NCBI GenBank assembly: GCA_012520505.1
Contig: JAAYOC010000036.1
Span: 1 to 64,000, forward strand
Length of the DNA: 64,000 bases
From: Oscillospiraceae bacterium
GTDB taxonomy: Bacteria > Bacillota > Clostridia > Oscillospirales > Acutalibacteraceae
Direction of reading: 5' to 3'
Under the pieces are notes generated by a model. It searched no databases. It was not told the DNA's origin and saw only the letters and a program-made list of their open reading frames with translations. The position numbers were made by a program, and so were the translations under genes. Positions 50,959-58,579 of the stretch are shown piece after piece; position 1 is the stretch's first letter, and each line of letters starts with the position of its first letter.

Positions 50959-51693
50959 TTAATATTGTCTGGCTCCAAAAATACTTGAGCCTATTCTTAC
51001 CAAGTTTGCTCCTTCAAGAATTGCTTCATAATAATCTGAAGACATTCCCATGGAGAGAATTTTCATATATATATTATCTATTTTTTTATATTCTATGTCA
51101 ATAAATAGTTTCTTCATGTCGCTAAAATGTTGCCGCAAAACTTTTTCGTCGTCACAAATTGGCGGAATTGTCATAAGTCCTTGAACTTTTATATTTGGAA
51201 GTTCTGAGATTTGATAACATAAGTCCGGGGCATTTTCTATTGTCGTTCCAAATTTAGACTCCTCTCCACCAATATTTACCTCAATAAGCACATTTGTCGT
51301 TATTCCTTGTTTCTGTGACTGTTTTGAAATCTCTTTTGCAACCTTTAATCTATCCACAGACTGAATAGTTGAAACTTCACCTACAACCTGTCTTACTTTA
51401 TTAGTTTGGAGATGTCCTATGAGATGCACCTCTACATCATCAAGATGTAGTTTTGGTTTTTTTGAAAGAAGTTCCTGAACTCTATTTTCGCCAATTAAAG
51501 TTACACCACTGTTATCAATCACATGATTTATAAAGCATGGTTCAATAGTTTTTGTAACAACCATAAGGCGAATATCCTCAGCTGTTCGCCCACTTTTTAT
51601 TGCAGCCTCATTTATTCGTTCTCTTACAATTTTTAGATTCTCATCTATTTTGGCACATTGCTGTTCTCTATACTCATTTAATAACTTTTCCAT
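50959..51693 (-). CDS. YggS/YlmE-family PLP homeostasis protein
   Basis: 244 residues of the alanine racemase-like barrel without the second domain. The PLP Lys is in LMVVTKTIEPCFI (about residue 50), with LIGENRVQELLSK and VHLIGHLQTNKVR after it and the phosphate loop SMGMSSDYYEAI. It manages pyridoxal phosphate supply and cofactor exchange. It overlaps the adaptor gene by 20 bp and precedes sepF, the usual ylmE position. Confidence 0.95.
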   Translation of the reverse strand: MEKLLNEYREQQCAKIDENLKIVRERINEAAIKSGRTAEDIRLMVVTKTIEPCFINHVIDNSGVTLIGENRVQELLSKKPKLHLDDVEVHLIGHLQTNKVRQVVGEVSTIQSVDRLKVAKEISKQSQKQGITTNVLIEVNIGGEESKFGTTIENAPDLCYQISELPNIKVQGLMTIPPICDDEKVLRQHFSDMKKLFIDIEYKKIDNIYMKILSMGMSSDYYEAILEGANLVRIGSSIFGARQY

Positions 51694-52903
51694 CGTATAA
51701 ATCCTTGCCTTCCGTAATTACGTTATCATAGAGTCGTACATATCCTTCTTCATTTGCATCTGACTTTGAAAGAATATAATCTTTCGCAGAATATATAATA
51801 TTGATTTTTCTAAACTCAATTATATTTCCCTTTTGAATGAATACACCTTTTTCATCTCTTTCATTTACTCGAATTGCAGACACAGGGATTTTTATTCCTT
51901 TATATGAGTCTATAACTAGTTCTGCTGTTTCGTGACGCAGGGAAGAAATATCTGAATTCATAAGATTGCAACTCAAAATTACAGCCGCCTCATCTCCGGT
52001 GTTTTCATTAATTGCATGAACTTTTGCTTTAATTGTATTCACCGCGGAAAAAGGTAAGTTTACAGTGATAAAATCACCCACTTCAAGGTTTCCTATACGA
52101 TTCGCATCTACCACACAAAGAAAATACCAAGTAAATTCTGTAACCATTTTGCCAATTGCACCATCAGGCGTTTTTTCAGCCTTTGCTTTAAACACACTGT
52201 AAATATCATCAACTGTCAACTCTTCAACTTTACTACAGTCAACTATTTGTTCGAGTCCATCAGTACCACTGATATAGTAACCGGACTGACCAGCCTTAAC
52301 AGTTGCATGTTTGGTATTTTTATCTTTCAACCCTTCATACTCAAATTTAAGTTCTTTAAGTTTCGTTTGAAAATCAAAATGCGATCCGGTAGCAATCTGT
52401 CTTGTCACAACTTGGTCACGAAGATTGTCAATACTGTCTGAAAGAAAAGCGAATCTTTCATTATCTACAGCTCTAACGTATTCCATGACTGCATTATCTA
52501 TATAACCGTCAAGGTCGTTGATGTTAAAGGTATAGTTATCTGATTGGCTTGCAAGTCGGGTGTAACGCTCGATTTGCATTTCAAGGTCTCGAATTTTCAA
52601 ATAATTATCTGCAGCTAAATCATCAGTGAAAATTATTGCAACCTCTTGACCTTTTGCAACACGAGAGCCATCATCAACGACCGAAATGATTGTACCGGTC
52701 TTATCATTTATGATATATGTTTCATTTCTTGCAATAAAAGTTTCTGTTTCTAACACATCTTCAACCGTATACTCAAGAGCTACTTCAGTTTCAATCGGTG
52801 TATATGCAAGCATGAAAATTTGATAAACGACATAAGCAATAGCCAACAGCCCAAGAGCTAAAAGACCTAAACTTTTTACAAGTCTTTTTTCTTTTGCATT
52901 CAT
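51674..52903 (-). CDS. HlyD-like periplasmic adaptor-type membrane protein
   Basis: 409 residues with one N-terminal transmembrane helix (about 13-33). The outside portion has a biotinyl-lipoyl-like segment (KTGTIISVVDDGSRVAKGQEV), a coiled coil around 90-170 and beta-barrel-like regions, the pattern of membrane fusion proteins. In Firmicutes such proteins stand next to the yggS-sepF cluster without a transporter gene, as here, so a cell envelope or division role may be more likely than efflux. The start overlaps the miaA stop by 4 bp. Confidence 0.8.
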   Translation of the reverse strand: MNAKEKRLVKSLGLLALGLLAIAYVVYQIFMLAYTPIETEVALEYTVEDVLETETFIARNETYIINDKTGTIISVVDDGSRVAKGQEVAIIFTDDLAADNYLKIRDLEMQIERYTRLASQSDNYTFNINDLDGYIDNAVMEYVRAVDNERFAFLSDSIDNLRDQVVTRQIATGSHFDFQTKLKELKFEYEGLKDKNTKHATVKAGQSGYYISGTDGLEQIVDCSKVEELTVDDIYSVFKAKAEKTPDGAIGKMVTEFTWYFLCVVDANRIGNLEVGDFITVNLPFSAVNTIKAKVHAINENTGDEAAVILSCNLMNSDISSLRHETAELVIDSYKGIKIPVSAIRVNERDEKGVFIQKGNIIEFRKINIIYSAKDYILSKSDANEEGYVRLYDNVITEGKDLYDGKVIK

Positions 52904-53844
52904 GTGTTCATCTCCTTTTCAATAATTTCAATGGCTTCTTTTAAAATTTCTTTTTGCGTTTTTTCATCAATATAAAACCAATGAATTCTATCATTTCTTC
53001 TAAACCAAGTAAGCTGACGTTTTGCGTATCTTCTGGTACTCTGTTTTAGGCTTTCCAAACATTCTTCAAGAGTTTTCTCGCCGTTTACATATGGTACAAG
53101 CTCCTTAATGCCGATTGCCTGACAAGACGTGTTTCCGAGCGATTTATACTCTTTCACTTCATCAAGCAACCCATTTTCAAGCATGTCATCTATTCTTTTG
53201 TTTATACGGTCGTATAAATATTCTCTATTTTTCACATTTAGTCCAATATAAATAGCCTTATATTTTGACGGATTTTTCCTTGACTCTTTAACCTGATGAG
53301 TAATCGTGTAACCGGTCGTGTAATAAACTTTAAGTGCACGGGCTACCCTTGCCACATTATTTATATGAATTCTATCTGCACTTTCAGGGTCAACTTCTTT
53401 TAATCTCTCGTACATTTCAGCAGGAGTTAAACCCTCTATTTCTTTACAAAATTTCTCCTCAACACCGGTCTTATCAACTTCAAGAAATTCTATATTATCG
53501 ATTAAAGCATCCAAGTAAAGTCCTGTACCCCCAACTAAAACTACTCTTTTACCACGAACATCAATATCTTTTATAATTTCGTCAGCAAGTCTCTTATATT
53601 TTGCAACACTCATTTCTTCATCTAAAGGAATAGCTGAAATCATATGATGTGGAACACCCTGCATTTCAGAAAACGTCGGTTTTGCTGTTGCAATATCCAT
53701 ACCCTCATAAAGTTGCATTGAATCGAAAGATAATATCTCGGCATCAAAATGTTTTGCAAGTTCTACAGCCAATGTAGTTTTTCCGGATGCAGTAGGTCCG
53801 ACTACTGCAATAACAGAAATCATTTTAGTTTCTTCTTGTTTCAT
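52900..53844 (-). CDS. miaA: tRNA dimethylallyltransferase
   Basis: 314 residues. The P-loop GPTASGKTTLAVELA, SFDSMQLYEGMDIATAKPT, the GGTGLYLDALID loop and the C-terminal QSTRRYAKRQLTWFRR are diagnostic. It adds a dimethylallyl group to A37 of tRNAs reading UNN codons. The first ATG at 53844 has AAGGAG 11 nt upstream and overlaps cca by 20 bp; an internal Met at residue 8 (MISVIAVVG) is a possible alternative start. No hfq gene follows. Confidence 0.95.
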   Translation of the reverse strand: MKQEETKMISVIAVVGPTASGKTTLAVELAKHFDAEILSFDSMQLYEGMDIATAKPTFSEMQGVPHHMISAIPLDEEMSVAKYKRLADEIIKDIDVRGKRVVLVGGTGLYLDALIDNIEFLEVDKTGVEEKFCKEIEGLTPAEMYERLKEVDPESADRIHINNVARVARALKVYYTTGYTITHQVKESRKNPSKYKAIYIGLNVKNREYLYDRINKRIDDMLENGLLDEVKEYKSLGNTSCQAIGIKELVPYVNGEKTLEECLESLKQSTRRYAKRQLTWFRRNDRIHWFYIDEKTQKEILKEAIEIIEKEMNT

Positions 53845-55174
53845 ATTCCTTTGCTCTCCTTAGGAGCTCTGTCTTTTCATTTTTTAACTCGCCATCCATT
53901 ACTTCTCTTAAAAGATTTTTCAATATGCGACCAAGCTTTGGGCCACTTTTAAAACCTGCCTCCATTAAATCTGTACCGGTAATGTCAAGATCTTTTAGTG
54001 TAAAACATTCACTCTCGTCATTTAAGATTTCCTCAACAGCCTTTTCTACGGCGTGGAGTTCTTCTAATGGGCGCGCGTACTTTGGGTTGTGTGCCAGACT
54101 GTCACCGCGCTTTACTTTCATAAGTTTGCGCAATAAGTCCGGCCCAAATTTATTCAGGCGACGGCGTATGATTTTTTTCTCCTCCGTAATCGGGTAATCA
54201 TGGTACTTAACGAGTGCTAAAACATTGTCGTACATTTCGTTCGAAAGTCTAAGACGTTTTAATGCCTTCGCCGCAAGAACCGCACTATCTTTAGCGTGCC
54301 CATAAAAATGGCCCACGCCGTTATCATCTGTAAAATACGTACTTGGCTTTCCGATATCATGTAAAAGCAAGGCTAAACGAACTTCCACATCTGGCTCTGA
54401 AAGCCCTACTGAATAAGCTGTATGGTCATAAACATCATAAATATGGTGTTTATTATTTTGTTCAAAATCAAAACTTGGTTTAAGTTCCGGAATAATTATT
54501 CCAAAAATATCTCTGTATTCAATTAAAATCTTTGTTACCCGCTCGCCTACTCCACATATGAACTTTAAAAGTTCTACCGTAATGCGTTCGGCCGCAACAT
54601 TATTTAAAAGTTCTGCGTTTCGTTTAATACTTTTTTCAGTCTCGCTCTCTATACAAAAATCAAGAGTGGCAGAAAAACGAAGCGCACGAAAGATGCGAAG
54701 AGCATCTTCCTGAAACCGCTTATCCGGGTTGCCTACACTACGTATAAGTTTTCGTTCTAAATCTCCGATTCCGTCAAATTCATCTATGACACCGGTTTCA
54801 TCCGAATACGCAAGCGCATTGATTGTAAAATCTCTGCGAGCTAAATCTTCTTTAAGACTTCTTGTAAATGTTACAGCAGACGGATGTCTGCTATCATAAT
54901 ATTCTCCATCGATTCTATATGTCGTAATCTCAACAGGTTGTTTTTCTATTAGGACCGTAACCGTACCATACTTTATTCCCGTTTCGATTACTTTAAAATC
55001 TAAAAATACTTCCCTTACTTCATTTGGCAAAGCACTTGTAGTAATATCCCAATCCTTTGGAACAGTGCCAAGTAAACTATCTCTAACACAACCACCAACG
55101 GCAAATGCCTCAAAGCCGGCATCTACCAGCAAAGAAATTGCATTATTTACATATGTTGGAAGTTTAATTTTCAA
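53825..55174 (-). CDS. cca: CCA tRNA nucleotidyltransferase with HD domain
   Basis: 449 residues. The nucleotidyltransferase head holds GGCVRDSLLG and the catalytic DWDITT (about residues 27-45), followed by RRDFTINALAY, the RNA-binding helical region and an HD phosphohydrolase domain (LLLHDIGKPSTYF). It adds or repairs the CCA end; both tRNAs in this window already encode CCA, so repair is the likely task. The start is a TTG ending at 55174 with GAGGAA upstream. Confidence 0.94.
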   Translation of the reverse strand: MKIKLPTYVNNAISLLVDAGFEAFAVGGCVRDSLLGTVPKDWDITTSALPNEVREVFLDFKVIETGIKYGTVTVLIEKQPVEITTYRIDGEYYDSRHPSAVTFTRSLKEDLARRDFTINALAYSDETGVIDEFDGIGDLERKLIRSVGNPDKRFQEDALRIFRALRFSATLDFCIESETEKSIKRNAELLNNVAAERITVELLKFICGVGERVTKILIEYRDIFGIIIPELKPSFDFEQNNKHHIYDVYDHTAYSVGLSEPDVEVRLALLLHDIGKPSTYFTDDNGVGHFYGHAKDSAVLAAKALKRLRLSNEMYDNVLALVKYHDYPITEEKKIIRRRLNKFGPDLLRKLMKVKRGDSLAHNPKYARPLEELHAVEKAVEEILNDESECFTLKDLDITGTDLMEAGFKSGPKLGRILKNLLREVMDGELKNEKTELLRRAKEYETRRN

Positions 55175-55270
55175 TACACTATTCCTCTACAAGTTATTTC
55201 GCTGATTCAAGACAATTATGAAATTCCTCAATTACAAGTCCTACCTATGTTTTCCTACAAACTCCATTAG

Positions 55271-56305
55271 TTATTTATGTTTTCTTACCATTGCCAGTTC
55301 AATAATTAATTTTTCAATAATCACTGTCCTATCATCAAAGGTATTTTTACATTTCTCATCTGCAACACCTAACACCTCAAGTGCTCGGCGAAGATCCAAA
55401 ACGGTATATTTACGTGCTCTTTTTGATGCATTATTTAATCTGTAAGGACTCTTATACACACCCGAAAAAGCACCCTTTATACCCTCATAACCTTTAGCTG
55501 CACTTTCTGCAACTTTTACCCGGTACATATCAATATACGCTGAAGCGATTGAGCCAATAATAAGTTCAGGTGCCGTTTTCTGTTCAAAAAGAACTTGAAG
55601 TTGGGAAAATGCCATATCAAAATTATTTGAAAGTAAAGCATCTACTACCTTAAAAGTCGTTGCTTCAAGTGTTTTTACACAAATTACATCTATATCCTCT
55701 TTTGAAATGCTCTTTGTATACGAGCAAAGCTTTGCAACTTCATTTAAAATAGTTGCAACATCATTACCAACAGTTTCAATAAGGTACATTGCTGTACTGT
55801 TATCTATTTGCCTTTCACGGCGCTTACATTCAATCAAAATATACTTAATTAAATCACTGTCACTTCTTTTATCAATGGTACAAACAGCACCGTTTGCCTC
55901 TATTAGCTTTCTAATTTCTTTTATATCATCAGACCTGCCTGAAAGTTCCTTCGTATCCTGCCAAAAAATTAATGTACAGGTATCCGGAAGATCAGATAAA
56001 AGAGTTAAAAATTTTTTCCTCTCATCTTCTACCGAATCCGAAAACGGATAATCCTTTACAAAAACACAGGTGCGTTCTGCCATAACCGGAAGTGCTTCAA
56101 CACATGTCATTATTTCATCAGGTGTAATATCCTCACCTTTTAGTACATGCTTGTTAAATGCCTCAAAGCCGGCAGGTACAACACTGTCGGCGAGAAGTTT
56201 TGCATATTTTTGTTTCAAATAAGGTTCATTTCCTTCAATCAAATAGACCTTGTGAAAATCACCTTTTTTGATATTTTCTCTTAGGTTTCTTAAATCGTAA
56301 TACAT
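55271..56305 (-). CDS. holA: DNA polymerase III delta subunit
   Basis: 344 residues of the clamp-loader delta fold: VYLIEGNEPYLKQKYAKLL at the N-terminus, the degenerate AAA+ core with LIFWQDTKELSGRSD, and the helical C-terminal collar (FAQLQVLFEQKTAPELIIG-like region about 225-260). It opens the sliding clamp in the replisome. No ribosome site precedes the ATG; instead a promoter ends 6 bp before it, so the mRNA is probably leaderless. The start is well supported because the conserved N-terminus begins there. Confidence 0.92.
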   Translation of the reverse strand: MYYDLRNLRENIKKGDFHKVYLIEGNEPYLKQKYAKLLADSVVPAGFEAFNKHVLKGEDITPDEIMTCVEALPVMAERTCVFVKDYPFSDSVEDERKKFLTLLSDLPDTCTLIFWQDTKELSGRSDDIKEIRKLIEANGAVCTIDKRSDSDLIKYILIECKRRERQIDNSTAMYLIETVGNDVATILNEVAKLCSYTKSISKEDIDVICVKTLEATTFKVVDALLSNNFDMAFSQLQVLFEQKTAPELIIGSIASAYIDMYRVKVAESAAKGYEGIKGAFSGVYKSPYRLNNASKRARKYTVLDLRRALEVLGVADEKCKNTFDDRTVIIEKLIIELAMVRKHK

Positions 56306-56311
56306 ACGTGT

Positions 56312-56340
56312 ATTATATAATATAGACGCTATAATTTCAA
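56312..56340 (-). promoter_or_regulatory. holA promoter directly abutting the start codon
   Basis: On the minus strand TTGAAA (56340-56335) and TATAAT (56317-56312) are 17 bp apart. Only 6 bp (56311-56306) separate the -10 from the ATG at 56305, putting +1 at or within a base or two of the A of ATG. The -35 box overlaps the comEC stop codon. Confidence 0.65.
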
Positions 56341-57899
56341 CGTAGGAAGACCAACATATTGTACGTAAAAATGGAACTACAAAGAATCAATAAACTTAGA
56401 ATTACAGTTAAACGAATATTGCAATTTTTCTCACCTTTACATAAAAATGCGAAACCCCAAAGAAATAAAACTGCAGCTAACGTAATTAACATATAATTAC
56501 TTCCTATTTTTGCACTTGCAAAACTAATTTTTGAAAACTGTTCTGTCACAAAAACTATAAATTTTACTATAAGACCGGACACTAAAAACAACGGTTCTTC
56601 AAATACACTAATTAAAGGAATTAAAGAGACAAGGATAGCCACTCCACCTAGCAAAATAGAAAAGGATGCGAATGTCGTCACAAACAAGTTCGTCAACGGT
56701 GAAATTAAAGAGGCCTCACCTATAAACAAAACCATAAATGGTAACGTGAAAATAAAAGCTGAAATTGAAACAGATATAACTGCTAAAACACCTTCAATTT
56801 TTTGTCGAATTTTAAAATTATGAATATATTTTTTTAGTTTTTCTCTTTGAAGCTTGTGTAATTTTGGATTGATTAAAAGAATTCCAAGAGTTGAAAAAAA
56901 CGACAATAAAAACCCTATATCCATTACAGCAAAAGGGTCTGCTAAAACTATTAATGTTGCTGCTCCACCTAAAGAATTTAAACTATCAGCCTCTCTTAAT
57001 ATCAGCTTTGAAATAAAGAAAAAGATAAGCATGATCGATGCTCTAATTGTACTTCTAGCAAAACCCGTTAAAGCCAAAAACCCCAATATGAAAAGAATTG
57101 CAAAGGCTGAAGATAAACGCTTTCCTAAGCCAAACCTTAAAAATTGTCTGTATATAATCATCGACCAAAGCGATGTATGAAATCCTGAAACTGAAAGCAG
57201 ATGAACTACCCCTGTAACTTTAAAACTATCGTAAATATCATCTTCAATTTCAGTTTTATCTCCCATTAACATTCCTATCAAAACATCTGCATATTTTGAG
57301 GGAAGATGATTATAAATTGTGGTTTTAATATATATCCTCATATCCTCAAATATACTACCGTTTCCTGTGGTAACTTTTATTTTTTCATAGGTATACGTGC
57401 CTATATAAACTCCTTTAGCTTTTTGATAATTCAAAACGAAAATTTTGCCATTAAAATCTACTAAATCACCCACTTGACCGTTAAAGGTTTTTGAAGAAAG
57501 GCGAACCTTATACCCCTCATCAGTTTTAATTGTAAATTTCTGTGGTTCAATCTTTATAATTTCCCCGGTTATATGTTGCGTTGTGCCCTCCATTTTCACA
57601 ATCGGTTTGTAAATCAGCTCTGTTTTTAAAATAAAGCTTAAGGTTATTATCGCGATTGATATAAGTGAAACTAAAACAGAATTATTTCCAATCATATTTA
57701 CTGATTTATTTTTGCTTTTATCTAAAGATAGAGTTTTGTTTTCAATTGGCAAAATTCCACCCCTGATAAGCAAAAAATTTAAAAGAATTAATATGATAGA
57801 AGCAATGAAGATATATTTTGCAACAATGTCTGTTGTCAAATTTATTATCAAAAGTGCCCATATCATTGAAAGTCCCATAAGTAGTAAAGGTGTCGACAT
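56337..57899 (-). CDS. comEC: ComEC/Rec2-family DNA channel protein without metallo-lactamase domain
   Basis: 520 residues. An N-terminal membrane part, an OB-like DUF4131 segment (about 85-175, GEIIKIEPQKFTIK) and the competence domain with LLSVSGFHTSLWSMII and LTGFARSTIRASIM are present, followed by many helices. The protein stops after the last helix; the C-terminal metallo-beta-lactamase-like domain of typical 700-800 residue ComEC is missing. No ribosome site is seen before the ATG, which directly follows a terminator stem. An upstream in-frame stop at about 57942 rules out a much longer N-terminus. Confidence 0.88.
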   Translation of the reverse strand: MSTPLLLMGLSMIWALLIINLTTDIVAKYIFIASIILILLNFLLIRGGILPIENKTLSLDKSKNKSVNMIGNNSVLVSLISIAIITLSFILKTELIYKPIVKMEGTTQHITGEIIKIEPQKFTIKTDEGYKVRLSSKTFNGQVGDLVDFNGKIFVLNYQKAKGVYIGTYTYEKIKVTTGNGSIFEDMRIYIKTTIYNHLPSKYADVLIGMLMGDKTEIEDDIYDSFKVTGVVHLLSVSGFHTSLWSMIIYRQFLRFGLGKRLSSAFAILFILGFLALTGFARSTIRASIMLIFFFISKLILREADSLNSLGGAATLIVLADPFAVMDIGFLLSFFSTLGILLINPKLHKLQREKLKKYIHNFKIRQKIEGVLAVISVSISAFIFTLPFMVLFIGEASLISPLTNLFVTTFASFSILLGGVAILVSLIPLISVFEEPLFLVSGLIVKFIVFVTEQFSKISFASAKIGSNYMLITLAAVLFLWGFAFLCKGEKNCNIRLTVILSLLILCSSIFTYNMLVFLR

Positions 57900-57900
57900 A

Positions 57901-57940
57901 AAAACAGCAGTCCCAACATAAAAATTTGGACTGCTGTTTT
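57901..57940 (-). terminator. Terminator between the HIT gene and comEC
   Basis: AAAACAGCAGTCC (57901-57913) and GGACTGCTGTTTT (57928-57940) are perfect 13-bp arms, ending in TTTTT on the minus strand at the comEC start codon. Confidence 0.85.
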
Positions 57941-58067
57941 GCTATCTTAAGTTTGTTATCTTAAATTTGTTGTTTTAAATTTTTATTTTTTCATCTAAAC
58001 TAAATTATTTAACTTAAATCCAAAATCAACATAAATAGTCTTAACTTGCCTAATTTGCTTTCCGCTA

Positions 58068-58409
58068 TCAACCCGGAGGCCATTTCATATTCCTACCACC
58101 AATTATATGAAAATGGAGATGTGGTACTGTTTGCTGACCATATTCGCCTATGTTAGATACAACTCTGTATCCTTCTTCTGCAATTCCCTCTTCTTTAGCA
58201 ATTTTTGAAATTACCGTGAAAATATGTCCAACTGTATCCTTATTAGCATCGTTAATTTCGTTTACTGACTGGATATGTTCCTTTGGAATTACAAGAATAT
58301 GTGTCGGTCCCTGTGGAGAAATATCTCTAAAGGCATAACATTTATCATCTTCATAAACTTTGGTTGAAGGAATATCACCGTTTATAATTTTACAAAACAA
58401 GCAATCCAT
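58068..58409 (-). CDS. HIT-family nucleotide hydrolase (Hint type)
   Basis: 113 residues. CLFCKIINGDIPSTKVYED opens the protein with the zinc-type Cys pair, and the catalytic histidine triad is in VPHLHFHIIGGR near the C-terminus. Hint proteins hydrolyse purine nucleoside phosphoramidates and aminoacyl-adenylates; the gene follows alaS, which fits the latter. The start is the ATG ending at 58409 (MDCLFCK) behind AAGGAG; a longer reading to 58442 lacks a site. Confidence 0.95.
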   Translation of the reverse strand: MDCLFCKIINGDIPSTKVYEDDKCYAFRDISPQGPTHILVIPKEHIQSVNEINDANKDTVGHIFTVISKIAKEEGIAEEGYRVVSNIGEYGQQTVPHLHFHIIGGRNMKWPPG

Positions 58410-58520
58410 AAATAATTTTCTCTCCTTTGTATCTTTTGTCAATATTTTGAGGTATGAGCGGTCGAAAAGTCGGTATAAAAGGTTTAATTTAAGACTACTT
58501 TTACTAATTCAAAGCTTTTT

Positions 58521-58579
58521 TTGTTTTAATTATTCTAATTGTTTTAATTGTTTTAATTGTTTTAATTGTTTTAATTATT
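58521..58579. repeat. 9-bp tandem repeat at the alaS stop
   Basis: About five copies of ATTGTTTTA (TAAAACAAT on the coding strand) follow directly on the alaS stop codon. The motif contributes no stem or ORF. Confidence 0.8.
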
